The notes under the pieces were generated by a model. The model made no database searches. It was not told where the DNA came from and saw only the letters and a list, made by a program, of their open reading frames with translations. Made by a program: the position numbers and the translations under genes. A stretch of 64,000 bases of DNA, taken from assembly GCF_000284095.1 (NCBI RefSeq), contig NC_017068.1:186001-250000 (forward strand), written 5' to 3'. Shown in pieces: positions 24,826 through 34,041 of the stretch; position 1 is the stretch's first letter, and each line of letters starts with the position of its first letter. The DNA is from Selenomonas ruminantium subsp. lactilytica TAM6421 (GTDB lineage: Bacteria; Bacillota; Negativicutes; Selenomonadales; Selenomonadaceae).

Positions 24826-26520
24826 ATGATGAATGGAGCTCAGGCAGTATTGGAAAGCCTGAAAAAAGAGGGTGTGGACGTAGTGTTCGGCTACCCCGGT
24901 GGAGCGGTGCTGACGCTTTACGATGCGGTTTATAAGATGAAATTTCCGCATATTCTGACAAGACATGAGCAGGGGGCTATCCATGCGGCAGACGGTTATG
25001 CCCGGGCTACGGGGAAAGTCGGCGTGGTCTTCGCCACCTCCGGCCCCGGTGCTACCAATCTCATCACGGGCATTGCCACGGCCTGCACGGATTCTGTGCC
25101 CCTCGTGTGCATCACGGGGCAGGTAGCTAATCCCTATATCGGCAAGGACTCCTTCCAGGAGGCCGATATCTTCGGCATCACCACGCCCATCACCAAACAC
25201 AACTATCTGGTCAAGGATGTCAAGGAGCTGCCGCGGGTGCTCAAAGAGGCTTTCTTCATCGCCAATACGGGGCGCAAAGGGCCGGTGGTCATCGATGTTG
25301 CCAAGGATGTGTTCGATGCGAAAATCGACTATGAATATCCGGAAACGGTCAATCTGCGGGGCTATAGCGGTGTTTATGATGGCAATGACAAGGAGATTGC
25401 CGCAGCAGTGGAAGCCGTGCAGAAGGCGGAACGGCCGCTGATTTTCGCCGGCGGCGGCATCGTGAGCTCCAATACGGCGGCGGAGGTGCAGAAGCTGGCC
25501 AAGAAGCTGGGCGTGCCGGTGACCTCCACCCTGCTGGGCTTAGGCACTGTGCCTGCGGATACGGAGGGCTTTTTGGGATTTGCCGGCATGCATGGTTCCT
25601 ATGCCGCCAATATGGCCATCCAGAAATGCGACCTGCTGCTCTGCATCGGCATGCGCTTCAGCGACCGCGTGACGGGGCGTGTGGACGGCTTTGCTCCCAA
25701 GGCGAAGATCATCCATTTCGAGCTGGATCGGGCGGAAATCAACAAGAATGTCACGGCAGACCTCAAGGTGCTGGGGGATCTGCGCTGGACACTGCCCCGC
25801 TTCAATAAGAAACTTTCCGCGACCAAGGAAAAATTTGCGGAGAAGTTCAAGGGCTGGAAGGACGAAGTCATCAAGATGCATGAAGAACATCCCTTCAGCT
25901 ATGTGGAAAATGGGGATGTTATCAAGCCCGGTGCTTTGATCAAAAGGATCAGCGAGCTTTCCGACAAGGATACCATTGCGGTGACGGACGTAGGCCAGCA
26001 TCAGATGTGGGCGGCTCAGTTCTTCGACGTATACAAGCCCCGCCATTTCCTGACCTCCGGCGGTCAGGGCACCATGGGCTATGGCCTGCCCGCTGCCATG
26101 GGGGCTAAAGTCGGTGCGCCGGACAGCAAGGTGGTATTGTTCACCGGTGACGGCAGCATCATGATGAACTGTCAGGAATTTGCCACCATTGCCGACAACG
26201 ATATCGATGTGAAGGTCGTGATCGTCCATAACTGTATTTTGGGCATGGTGGGGCAGTGGCAGCGCCTCTTCTACAACCATCACTATTCCCAGTCGGAGCT
26301 CAAGGGCAAGACGGATTTCGTCAAGCTGGCGGAGGCCATGGGGCTCAAGGGCTATCGCCTGACGAAGAAAGAGGAGCTGGATACCGTGCTGCCCAAGATC
26401 ATGGCAGAGCAGGGCCCGGCCCTTATCGATGTGCTGATTCCGGAGGAAGAAGATGTCCTGCCCATGGTACCGGGCGGCAAGCGGCTTGACCAGATGGTGC
26501 TGGGAGGTAGCAAGAAATGA
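24826..26520 (+). CDS. ilvB: Acetolactate synthase large (catalytic) subunit
   Basis: A ThDP- and FAD-dependent enzyme joining two pyruvates (or pyruvate and 2-oxobutyrate) in valine, leucine and isoleucine synthesis. The 564-residue protein shows the N-terminal VFGYPGGAVLTLYDA and catalytic Glu region RHEQGAIHAADGYAR. The ThDP-binding GDGSIMMNCQEFATI motif lies near residue 445. GGGGAGGG precedes ATG 24826. It overlaps ilvN by four bases (ATGA), so both subunits are coupled. No T-box or leader peptide is present in the short leader. Confidence 0.96.
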   Translation: MMNGAQAVLESLKKEGVDVVFGYPGGAVLTLYDAVYKMKFPHILTRHEQGAIHAADGYARATGKVGVVFATSGPGATNLITGIATACTDSVPLVCITGQVANPYIGKDSFQEADIFGITTPITKHNYLVKDVKELPRVLKEAFFIANTGRKGPVVIDVAKDVFDAKIDYEYPETVNLRGYSGVYDGNDKEIAAAVEAVQKAERPLIFAGGGIVSSNTAAEVQKLAKKLGVPVTSTLLGLGTVPADTEGFLGFAGMHGSYAANMAIQKCDLLLCIGMRFSDRVTGRVDGFAPKAKIIHFELDRAEINKNVTADLKVLGDLRWTLPRFNKKLSATKEKFAEKFKGWKDEVIKMHEEHPFSYVENGDVIKPGALIKRISELSDKDTIAVTDVGQHQMWAAQFFDVYKPRHFLTSGGQGTMGYGLPAAMGAKVGAPDSKVVLFTGDGSIMMNCQEFATIADNDIDVKVVIVHNCILGMVGQWQRLFYNHHYSQSELKGKTDFVKLAEAMGLKGYRLTKKEELDTVLPKIMAEQGPALIDVLIPEEEDVLPMVPGGKRLDQMVLGGSKK

Positions 26521-27020
26521 TGAAAAAATATTTACTCGCTGTATTAGTTGACAATAAACCCGGTGTTCTCACCCATGTTTCCGGCCTGATCAGCCGCCGG
26601 GCCTTCAATATCGAAAGCATTTCCGCCGGTTATACCGAGGAACCGGAAGTCACCCGCATCAATATCGTGGTGTCCGTAGAGTCCAAGAATGAGCTGGATC
26701 AGGTGGTAACCCAGCTGGGCAAGCTCATTGACGTCATCAAGATCGTGAACCTGTCGGAAGTGGATTCCATCGAACGGGAGCTGGTGATGATCAAGGTGCG
26801 GGCCGACAAGAGCAACCGTGCGGAACTTATCGATATCGTCAATATCTTCCGGGCCAATATCGTCGATGTGAGCCAGGAAAATGTGGTCATTGAGCTGACC
26901 GGTCAGCAGAGCAAGATCGACGGCATCATTGAGGTGCTCTCGGAGTATGAGATCATCGAGATTGCCCGTACAGGCTCCATTGCCCTGTCCCGTGGCCCTG
27001 TTCCGGTGAAACAGATGTAA
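26517..27020 (+). CDS. ilvN: Acetolactate synthase small (regulatory) subunit
   Basis: The 167-residue subunit activates IlvB and gives valine feedback. The N-terminal ACT domain (LAVLVDNKPGVLTHVSGLIS, FNIESISAGYTE) and the C-terminal IlvN domain (ELVMIKVRAD) are of normal length. The ATGA overlap with ilvB shows translational coupling. A strong hairpin follows the gene. Confidence 0.96.
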   Translation: MMKKYLLAVLVDNKPGVLTHVSGLISRRAFNIESISAGYTEEPEVTRINIVVSVESKNELDQVVTQLGKLIDVIKIVNLSEVDSIERELVMIKVRADKSNRAELIDIVNIFRANIVDVSQENVVIELTGQQSKIDGIIEVLSEYEIIEIARTGSIALSRGPVPVKQM

Positions 27021-27037
27021 AATTTAAAGTTTACAAG

Positions 27038-27066
27038 TTGACACGTACTTTGCAAAGTGTTATTAT
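27038..27066 (+). promoter_or_regulatory. Promoter of cstA, overlapping the ilvN terminator
   Basis: TTGACA (27038-27043), 17 bp, TATTAT (27061-27066). The -10 box lies inside the 5' arm of the hairpin that ends ilvBN. Confidence 0.7.
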
Positions 27067-27110
27067 GATGGTCAAACAAAAGTCCATCATAATAACACTT
27101 TTATTATTTT
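27055..27110 (+). terminator. Terminator of ilvBN
   Basis: AAGTGTTATTATGATGG (27055-27071) and CCATCATAATAACACTT (27084-27100) form a perfect 17-bp stem followed by TTATTATTTT. Confidence 0.85.
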
Positions 27111-27154
27111 CGCGGACTTTTGCTATCGGCATTATTTTGAAAGAGGGTTTTAGG

Positions 27155-28834
27155 ATGAATGGTTTAACCTTAGTGGGCTTTGCCATGGTTGCATTCGTGG
27201 CGGCCTATTTTTTGTATGGGCGCTGGTTGGTGAAAACTTGGGGCATCGATCCCAAGGCGAAGACGCCGGCTGTGGAGTTTGAGGATGGCGGTGATTTTGC
27301 ACCGGCTTCCCGGTTCACGGTGTTTGCGCATCAGTTTTCCTCCATCACCGGAGCAGGCCCTGTGACCGGCCCGATCATCGCGGCGATGTTCGGCTGGGCG
27401 CCGGCCATGCTCTGGCTGCTGGTGGGCGGCATCTTCTTCGGTGCGGTACAGGATTTCACGGCGCTCTACGCTTCGGTGAAAAATCAGGGCAAGAGCATGG
27501 GCATGCTGATTGAGCATTATGTGGGGCGCACGGGGCGCCGCCTGTTCCTGTTGTTCTGCTGGCTCTTCACCTTGTTGGTGCTGGCGGCCTTTGCGGATAT
27601 CCTGGCCAATACCTTCAACGGCTTCATGAAGGATGGCACGGAGAATGTGCCGGGGGCACAGGCTGCGACGATCTCCATGCTTTATATTGTGGTGGCCATG
27701 GGCTTTGGCTTCTTCATCAGCAAGGTGCAGCCTTCCGGTCTGGTGAAGTTCCTGGTGGCTGTGGTGCTGGTTGTGGCCATGTTCGCCGTGGGGATGCAGT
27801 TCCCCCTGTATCTGGATGCCCATAGCTGGCGCTATGTGACCTTTGCTTATTGCTTCATCGCTTCGGTTCTGCCCATGTGGCTGCTGATGGAACCCCGGGA
27901 TTATCTGTCTTCCTTCCTGCTTTTGGGCATGGTTTTCGGCGGTGTGGTTGGCGTGCTGGTGGCCAATCCCGTCATCAATATGCCGGCTTTCGTAGGGTTC
28001 ACGGTCAAGGGACAGTCCCTGTTCCCGATTCTCTTCATCACCATTGCCTGCGGTGCGGTATCCGGCTTCCATAGCCTGGTTTCCTCCGGTACTTCCTCCA
28101 AGGCTATCGCCAATGAGCGCGATATGCTGCCGGTGGGCTATGGTGCTATGCTGGTAGAATCCCTGCTGGGGGTTGTGGCTCTCGTTATCGCCTGTGCGGC
28201 GGCTTCCAATGGCACGCTGCCTTCCGGCACGCCGTTCCAGATCTTTGCCGGGGCCATCGGCGGCTTCTTCCAGATGTTCGGCCTGCCCGCTGCCGTTTCG
28301 GCCTGTGTGATCACCATGTGTGTGTCGGCTTTGGCCATGACGACAATCGATTCCGTGGCCCGCATCGGCCGCATGTCCCTGCAGGAGCTGGTGGCTCCCA
28401 GTGAAGGGGCAGAAGCCGACAGTGTGGCCAAAATCCTGATGGATAAATACGTTTCCACGGCGGTGACGCTGATCCTGGCTTATGCGCTTTGCCTGGCCGG
28501 TTATATGAATATCTGGCCGCTGTTCGGTGCTGCCAATCAGCTGTTGTCGGCGCTGGTGCTGATCTCGCTGGCTTTGTTCCTCAAGAGCACGGGGCGCAAG
28601 GGCTGGATGCTCTATGTGCCCATGACCTTCATGTTCCTCGTGACCATGAGTGCGTTGGTTATGAGTGTGGTGGGGATTGCTGGTAAGATCGGCAGCGGTG
28701 ACTTCACCCTGATGGTGGATGGGCTGCAGCTGGTGCTGGCCATCGCCTTGATGACCTTGGCCGTATTGGTGGCTAAGACATGCGGCAGCGAATTGTTCGC
28801 CAAGAATAATCAGATTGCTCCGGAGCTTGAATAA
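27155..28834 (+). CDS. cstA: CstA-family carbon-starvation / pyruvate-peptide transporter
   Basis: The 559-residue membrane protein has the CstA core: FTVFAHQFSSITGAGPVTGP (about 51-70), GGIFFGAVQDFTALYASV and FHSLVSSGTSSKAIANE. About 15 helices can be counted. E. coli CstA and BtsT are about 700 residues and import pyruvate and/or peptides; this is the shorter form common in Firmicutes. ATG 27155 is preferred because family similarity begins at MNGLTLVGF; the longer frame upstream is promoter sequence. Confidence 0.92.
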   Translation: MNGLTLVGFAMVAFVAAYFLYGRWLVKTWGIDPKAKTPAVEFEDGGDFAPASRFTVFAHQFSSITGAGPVTGPIIAAMFGWAPAMLWLLVGGIFFGAVQDFTALYASVKNQGKSMGMLIEHYVGRTGRRLFLLFCWLFTLLVLAAFADILANTFNGFMKDGTENVPGAQAATISMLYIVVAMGFGFFISKVQPSGLVKFLVAVVLVVAMFAVGMQFPLYLDAHSWRYVTFAYCFIASVLPMWLLMEPRDYLSSFLLLGMVFGGVVGVLVANPVINMPAFVGFTVKGQSLFPILFITIACGAVSGFHSLVSSGTSSKAIANERDMLPVGYGAMLVESLLGVVALVIACAAASNGTLPSGTPFQIFAGAIGGFFQMFGLPAAVSACVITMCVSALAMTTIDSVARIGRMSLQELVAPSEGAEADSVAKILMDKYVSTAVTLILAYALCLAGYMNIWPLFGAANQLLSALVLISLALFLKSTGRKGWMLYVPMTFMFLVTMSALVMSVVGIAGKIGSGDFTLMVDGLQLVLAIALMTLAVLVAKTCGSELFAKNNQIAPELE

Positions 28835-28870
28835 TTAGTTACCATGGCTTTTGTTCGCGGTACGCCGCCA

Positions 28871-29059
28871 GTGGCGGTGCTTGCCACGCTGCGCTGAGAA
28901 GTTGTGCTAAAACGGCTCTCTTGCCTTTAATTGATCCTGTATAAAAGTCAAAACTCGCTGCGCTCAGACAGTAGACTTTTATACAGGGAATCAAGGTTTG
29001 GCAAGAGAGCCGTTTCTTTACGCACAACTTCTACGCTCCGCTTAGGCAAGCACCGCCGC
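28871..29059. repeat. Long near-palindrome (hairpin) of about 189 bp
   Basis: Nested arms pair along the whole length: GGCGGTGCTTGCC with GGCAAGCACCGCC, GAAGTTGTGC with GCACAACTTC, AAACGGCTCTCTTGCC with GGCAAGAGAGCCGTTT, and CCTGTATAAAAGTC with GACTTTTATACAGG, around an apex with CTCGCTGCGCTCAG. No coding sequence. It lies between convergent cstA and the minus-strand gene at 29373, together with a second such element. Confidence 0.85.
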
Positions 29060-29150
29060 TGGCGCTAGTTGGATGAATCGCAGCTTTTGGGGGCAGGTAA
29101 TGCCCGCTGATTAGGCCGATGTGAGACAGGCAATGCCTACAGACAAAGGA

Positions 29151-29350
29151 GGCGGGGCCGGGGGGATTTTGCCCCAGCGGAGCGTAGGGCGGCAGGCGTA
29201 AAGAACCGCTTTTTTGCCTACATTGAAATCAGCGGGAAAAGGCTTTTGTTTGAACGAAGTGAGTTTAAGCCGTTCCCGCTGAATCAAGGCAAAAAAGCGG
29301 TTTAGCCTGCCGTCTTAGCGCAGTCGGGGCAAGATCCACCCGGCCCCGCC
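29151..29350. repeat. Second long near-palindrome (hairpin) of 200 bp
   Basis: Arms: GGCGGGGCCGGG with CCCGGCCCCGCC (one mismatch outside), TTGCCCC with GGGGCAA, CGGCAGGC with GCCTGCCG, AACCGCTTTTTTGCCT with AGGCAAAAAAGCGGTT, and AGCGGGAA with TTCCCGCT. The apex carries GAACGAAGTGAGTTT. The 90 bp between the two elements (29060-29150) show nothing I recognise. Confidence 0.85.
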
Positions 29351-29372
29351 GGACTATCAATAATAGCAGCAG

Positions 29373-29843
29373 TTATTGGACCTGCCTCTTCCAATACTCC
29401 AAATCCGGTGCATTGAGGGGCAGGTCGATGGTCTGTCCGTTGTCGTAGTAGAAGCGGAAGCGGACGGTTTCGGCTTTGCGGATGGCCGGGAGGCTGGCGC
29501 GGGGGAGTTCGACGAAGAGTTTGTTTTCGTTCTGCCAGGCGTGGTCGCGGCTGGCGTGAGGAGGTGGTGTCTGCTTGGTGGCGGCTTTCATTTCCCAGGC
29601 GTCGCCGTCGGTGTAGAGGATGGCTTCGTTCTTGAGTTTGGCACTGTCATAGCGCCAGTCCCAGATGGTCAGCACGGCGCCTTCCAGCTTGCCTTCGACG
29701 GTATGGGAGCTTTGGAAGTCGATGCGGCAATAGGCAGACAGGCTTTCAGCCGTGCGGTGGTCGATATGGTAGGTATAGGACAGGCCGAAGATACCGGTGA
29801 GCATCAGCAGGATACCGATGCCGATGAAAAATTTTTTTATCAT
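29373..29843 (-). CDS. Hypothetical membrane-anchored protein, 156 residues
   Basis: Not recognised. An N-terminal hydrophobic helix (about residues 5-25, GIGILLMLTGIFGLSYTY) anchors a 130-residue extracytoplasmic part with many aromatic and charged residues and probably beta structure (VRFRFYYDNGQTIDLPL). AAAGGGG lies 8 bp before the ATG. It is alone, divergent from the HAD gene and convergent with cstA across the palindromes. Confidence 0.65.
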   Translation of the reverse strand: MIKKFFIGIGILLMLTGIFGLSYTYHIDHRTAESLSAYCRIDFQSSHTVEGKLEGAVLTIWDWRYDSAKLKNEAILYTDGDAWEMKAATKQTPPPHASRDHAWQNENKLFVELPRASLPAIRKAETVRFRFYYDNGQTIDLPLNAPDLEYWKRQVQ

Positions 29844-30001
29844 TATATATTCCCCTTTATGGCTGATTTACGGATTTACATAGACAGTATAACATATTCG
29901 AGTTTTTTCTTGCAATTTCAGCGGGATGTGAGAAAATAGAAGGTGTTGAATTGTAGATATTGTAAATATTAATGATAAAAATACCACAAGGGGGCATTTT
30001 T

Positions 30002-30805
30002 ATGGCGATAAAATTACTGGCGACGGATCTGGACGGCACGCTCTTGCGGGGCGGCAAGCCGGTTTCGGCGGGCAATATTGCGGCGGCGCAGGCTGCGGCC
30101 AAAGCCGGCGTGGTGGTGACCATTGCCACGGGGCGCATGTATCGGGCGGCATTGCCGGTGGCTGAGGCGTTGGGGCTGGATGTGCCCATCATCACCTATA
30201 ATGGGGCGCTGATCAAATCCACTTCAGGCAAAATTTATTATGAACATTATTTAGATGAAGATATCTGCTGCCGCATTGCGGATTTCTGTGCGGCGCGGAA
30301 CTGGTATCTGCAGTCCTATAGCGGCGATGAGCTCTATTATTCCGATTACGGTGCCTTCTCCAAGCGCTATGAGATCAGTCAGAAGGTGATCGGTGAAGAG
30401 ATCGGTTATGACGGGATGAAGGAAAAGGTCAGCAAGATGTACAAGATGCTGATCATCACCTCCGGGGCGGAAGTCACCCAGGAATGGATGGCGGAACTGC
30501 AGGCCGAGTTCGGTGACACCATTGCCATGACGCAGTCCGCGCCGGATTTCATCGAAATCATCGCGCCGGGCGTGTCCAAGGCGGCAGGCCTGCAGAAATT
30601 GGCGGAACTCCTGGATATTGACATCAGCGAGACCATGGCCATCGGCGATGCCAGAAACGACCTGCCCATGCTCAAGGCGGCAGGGTTCAGCGTGGCCATG
30701 GATAACGCTGAGGACGAGATCAAGGCCGTGACCGATGCGGTGACGGGCAATTGCGATGAGGATGGCTGGGCGCAGGCCGTCCATAAATACATTCTCGAAC
30801 AGTAA
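30002..30805 (+). CDS. Cof-type HAD-superfamily phosphatase
   Basis: The 267-residue protein has HAD motif I (DLDGTL, Asp9 and Asp11), motif II (TIATGR), the C2B cap of Cof proteins, and motif IV (MAIGDARNDLPML). These cytoplasmic enzymes dephosphorylate sugar phosphates, FMN or similar; the substrate is not predictable. AAGGGGG lies 7 bp before ATG 30002; an in-frame ATG at 29972 lacks a ribosome site. RapZ follows 14 bp later, so it may lead that operon. Confidence 0.9.
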   Translation: MAIKLLATDLDGTLLRGGKPVSAGNIAAAQAAAKAGVVVTIATGRMYRAALPVAEALGLDVPIITYNGALIKSTSGKIYYEHYLDEDICCRIADFCAARNWYLQSYSGDELYYSDYGAFSKRYEISQKVIGEEIGYDGMKEKVSKMYKMLIITSGAEVTQEWMAELQAEFGDTIAMTQSAPDFIEIIAPGVSKAAGLQKLAELLDIDISETMAIGDARNDLPMLKAAGFSVAMDNAEDEIKAVTDAVTGNCDEDGWAQAVHKYILEQ

Positions 30806-30819
30806 GGCAGGTGACTGGA

Positions 30820-31752
30820 ATGGAAGAAACTACGGAAATGGAAAATACCCAGGCCAGGGAAGATAAATTCCGGCTGGTCATCGTCACCGGCATGAGCGGC
30901 GGCGGCAAAACCCAGGCCTGCCGTTATATGGAGGATCTGGGCTATTTTGTGGTGGACAATCTGCCACCGGTCTTTATCCCGAAATTCGTGGAACTCTGCA
31001 AGCACGCCGGTGACCATGTGGGCAAGGTCGTGCTGGTGGTGGATACCCGCAGCCGGGAATTCTTCGATACCTTTATCCATGTATTGGATGATATGGACAA
31101 GGCAGATGTGCCCTATGAGATGCTCTTTATGGATGCTTCCGACTCTTGCATTATCCGGCGTTATAAGGAAACCCGCCGCCGCCATCCCATGGCGCCATCC
31201 TCGCGGATTTCCGATGGCATTGCCAAGGAGCGGGAGCGGCTCTCGCCGGCCCGGGCAAAGGCCACTTATATCATCGACACATCGGAACTCAAGAAGGTGG
31301 AACTGCGGGATAAGATCCATCGGATTTTCGGCAACAGTGACGGGGAGCAGATGAGCATCAATGTGCTGTCCTTCGGCTTCAAATTCGGCATGCCGCTGGA
31401 TGCTGACATGGTCTTTGACGTGCGTTTCCTGCCCAATCCCTTCTATATCGAATCCATGCGCCATAAGAGCGGCGCGGTGCCGGAAGTGGCGGAATACATC
31501 GCCAAGTGGCCGGTAACCCAGGACTTCGTGGAACATCTGGACGCCATGATGGATTTCCTCGTGCCCCAGTATGTGAAGGAAGGCAAGAGTCAGCTGGTCA
31601 TTGCTGTGGGCTGCACCGGCGGCATGCACCGCAGCGTATTCATTGCCAAACATATCTTTGACCGGCTCAAGGACAAGGGCCTGCCCGTGAAGCTGGAACA
31701 CCGGGATCTGATGAAAAACGATGTGTGGGAACACGTGCGTGAGGAGTGCTAA
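30820..31752 (+). CDS. rapZ: RapZ-type nucleotide-binding protein (RNase adapter family)
   Basis: The 310-residue protein has Walker A VTGMSGGGKTQ (about 22-32) and the conserved DNLPP and HRSVFIAKH motifs. In enterobacteria RapZ presents GlmZ RNA to RNase E for amino-sugar control; in Firmicutes its role is less clear, but it is nearly always next to yvcK and whiA, as here. AGGCAGGTGA supports ATG 30820 over GTG 30811. YvcK begins 3 bp after its stop. Confidence 0.95.
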   Translation: MEETTEMENTQAREDKFRLVIVTGMSGGGKTQACRYMEDLGYFVVDNLPPVFIPKFVELCKHAGDHVGKVVLVVDTRSREFFDTFIHVLDDMDKADVPYEMLFMDASDSCIIRRYKETRRRHPMAPSSRISDGIAKERERLSPARAKATYIIDTSELKKVELRDKIHRIFGNSDGEQMSINVLSFGFKFGMPLDADMVFDVRFLPNPFYIESMRHKSGAVPEVAEYIAKWPVTQDFVEHLDAMMDFLVPQYVKEGKSQLVIAVGCTGGMHRSVFIAKHIFDRLKDKGLPVKLEHRDLMKNDVWEHVREEC

Positions 31753-31755
31753 GGA

Positions 31756-33072
31756 ATGCATTTGTTAAAATGGCTCTATCCCGGCATGAAATTCAAGCGC
31801 TGGCTCCTGCTCTTTTCCGCAGGGGTTATGCTGGTGAGCCTGGGATTGGCCCTGGTTTTTAACTATAAATACTTAGATGCCATTGAGGAAGCCATCTTTC
31901 AGGCTGTTTATCTCTGGAAGGGCACCTATGACTATTCCACCACCACCATCATTGGGATTTTGGTAGTCGTAATGGGCGGTGTGCTGATGCTGGCGGCTAC
32001 CCGCTATGTCATCCGCTCGGTCATCATGGTGCTGCTGCCGGACAATTCGGAACGGCTGGTGGATATCATCTATGAAAAACGCCGTCTGGGCAAGGGCCCC
32101 AATGTGGCAGTGGTGGGCGGCGGCCATGGCCTTTCGGTGCTGCTGCGCGGCATCAAGGCGGCCACCACCAATGTGACGGCGGTGGTGACGGTGGCCGATG
32201 ACGGCGGCTCTTCCGGGCGATTGCGGGAAGAATTCGGCATCATCCCGCCGGGGGACCTGCGCAACTGCCTGGTGGCCCTGGCTGATACGGAACCCTTGAT
32301 GGAAAAATTGTTCCAATACCGCTTCAAAGGGGAAACGGAACTGGCCGGCCATAGCTTCGGCAACCTCTTCATCGCGGCGATGAATGAGGTCACGGGAGAT
32401 ATGGAACAGGCCCTGCAGGAATCTTCCAAGGTCCTGGCGGTCAAGGGGCAGGTACTGCCTGCCTCCAAGGATCATGTGCGCCTGGATGCCATCATGGAGG
32501 ATGGCACCGTGGTGGAAGGGGAATCCCGGATTCCCGAGGTCCATAAAAGGATCAAGCGGGTGCGGCTGTTTCCGGAAAAGGTACAGCCGGTGCAGTCGGC
32601 CTTGGATGCTTTGACCAATGCCGATGCCATCATCCTGGGGCCGGGCAGCCTCTATACGAGCATCATGCCCAACCTGCTGGTGGACGGCGTTGCCGATGCC
32701 ATCCGCAAGAGCAAGGCCATCAAGATCTATATCTGCAATGTCATGAGTCAGCCCGGCGAAACGGACGGCTATACGGCTTCCATGCATGCCAAGGCCATCA
32801 TCGACCATGGCGGCAAGGGCATCATCGACTACATGCTGGTCAACGATGCTGTGATTTCGCCGGACATGCAGGATTACTATGCTTCCAAGGGGGCTTATCC
32901 TGTAGAGGTGGATGAGGATGCCATCAACGCATTGGGTGTGGGCTTCGTCAAGGCGGATATCATCAATGAGAACGAAGTGATCCGCCATGATCCGGACAAG
33001 CTCAGCAAGGCTGTGATGAATATGGTTTACCACCTGCAGCCCAGTGCCCTGAAGAAATTTGAAGTCAAGTAA
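31756..33072 (+). CDS. yvcK: YvcK/CofD-like gluconeogenesis factor with N-terminal membrane segments
   Basis: The 438-residue protein has two N-terminal membrane helices (about 17-38 and 60-85) followed by the YvcK domain: VAVVGGGHGLSVLLRGIK, VTVADDGGSSGRLREEF, PPGDLRNCLVALAD and ILGPGSLYTSIMPNL. YvcK binds UDP-sugars and is needed for growth on gluconeogenic carbon and for cell-wall homeostasis. B. subtilis YvcK lacks the membrane part, so this longer form is membrane-tethered. Tight spacing to rapZ and whiA. Confidence 0.95.
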   Translation: MHLLKWLYPGMKFKRWLLLFSAGVMLVSLGLALVFNYKYLDAIEEAIFQAVYLWKGTYDYSTTTIIGILVVVMGGVLMLAATRYVIRSVIMVLLPDNSERLVDIIYEKRRLGKGPNVAVVGGGHGLSVLLRGIKAATTNVTAVVTVADDGGSSGRLREEFGIIPPGDLRNCLVALADTEPLMEKLFQYRFKGETELAGHSFGNLFIAAMNEVTGDMEQALQESSKVLAVKGQVLPASKDHVRLDAIMEDGTVVEGESRIPEVHKRIKRVRLFPEKVQPVQSALDALTNADAIILGPGSLYTSIMPNLLVDGVADAIRKSKAIKIYICNVMSQPGETDGYTASMHAKAIIDHGGKGIIDYMLVNDAVISPDMQDYYASKGAYPVEVDEDAINALGVGFVKADIINENEVIRHDPDKLSKAVMNMVYHLQPSALKKFEVK

Positions 33073-33102
33073 GTTTTTGTCAAGTGAGTAAGGAGGCTGG
33101 CG

Positions 33103-34038
33103 ATGCCATCTTTTGCCACTGAGGTGAAAAATGAACTGGCCCGCCTGTATTATGAAGATAGCTGCTGCCGCGGGGCAGAGCTGGCGGCCCTGCTGCGCAT
33201 GGGGGCAACTCTGACCATTGGCGCAGGCCATACCTTTGGGCTGAATTTCACCTCGAAGAATGCGGCCGTGGCCCGCAAGGTGCTGCAGCTCCTGAAAAGC
33301 GAGGGGGAGAACCTGCGGACGGAAATCACCGTGCGCCGCTCCCGGCAGCTCAACAAGAATAACAGCTATACGGTACGGGCCGTGCCGTCCCGGAAGGTCA
33401 ATGAACTGTTCCAGCGGATCGGCTTCCTCCATGAGGACAGCCTCAATATGGAAAATGACAGAGGCATCCTCAAGAAGCAATGCTGCCGCATCGCTTACCT
33501 GCGTGGCGCCTTTCAGGGGGGCGGCAGTGTGAACCGGCCCGAGGCGGCCTATCATCTGGAATTGGTCACCGGCAGCTATGAGCTGGGGAATCTGCTGCAT
33601 GATTTGCTGCGTCGCATGGGCTTTCCTGCCGGTTTTGTGGACCGGAAGGATGCTTATGTGGTCTATATCAAGGAAGGGGATTCGGTCATTGACTTTTTGG
33701 GCATGGTGGAAGCCGATGAAGCCGTGGAAAGCTTCGAAGTGGCCCGCAATGTCAAGGAAGTCCGGGAACAGGTCAACCGGCTGGTCAACTGTGAAACGGC
33801 CAATCTCCAGAAGGCCGTGGATGCTGCCGGCCGTCAGCTGGCCGTTATCCGGGAGATGGAAAAAACTGGACGCTTGGCAAAACTGCCCCCCAAGCTGCGG
33901 GCGGCGGCCAAGGCCCGGCTGGAGAATCCTGATGCCACCCTGCAGGAGCTGGCGGAAATGCTGGGCATCAGCAAGTCCGGCATGAACCATAGAATGCGGA
34001 AGCTAAAAGAATTAGCTGCCCAGGAGGAGAGGAAGTAA
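33103..34038 (+). CDS. whiA: DNA-binding protein WhiA
   Basis: The 311-residue protein has the LAGLIDADG-like N-terminal domain (RGAELAALLRMGATLTI, YLRGAFQGGGSVNRPE) and a C-terminal helix-turn-helix (TLQELAEMLGISKSGMNHRMRKL). WhiA affects cell division and chromosome segregation in Firmicutes and sporulation in Actinobacteria. It ends the rapZ-yvcK-whiA trio; the next start codon is 3 bp downstream. Confidence 0.96.
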   Translation: MPSFATEVKNELARLYYEDSCCRGAELAALLRMGATLTIGAGHTFGLNFTSKNAAVARKVLQLLKSEGENLRTEITVRRSRQLNKNNSYTVRAVPSRKVNELFQRIGFLHEDSLNMENDRGILKKQCCRIAYLRGAFQGGGSVNRPEAAYHLELVTGSYELGNLLHDLLRRMGFPAGFVDRKDAYVVYIKEGDSVIDFLGMVEADEAVESFEVARNVKEVREQVNRLVNCETANLQKAVDAAGRQLAVIREMEKTGRLAKLPPKLRAAAKARLENPDATLQELAEMLGISKSGMNHRMRKLKELAAQEERK

Positions 34039-34041
34039 AGA

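Noticed and set aside
29376-29939. 187-codon plus-strand frame opposite the hypothetical gene at 29373
   Set aside because: The minus-strand frame has a ribosome site, a membrane anchor and sensible composition; the plus frame is a Gly/Val-rich shadow.
31873-33990. 705-codon minus-strand frame over yvcK and whiA
   Set aside because: Both plus-strand genes are certain. The antisense frame is rich in His, Arg, Gln and Ile, as usual for shadows of this codon usage.
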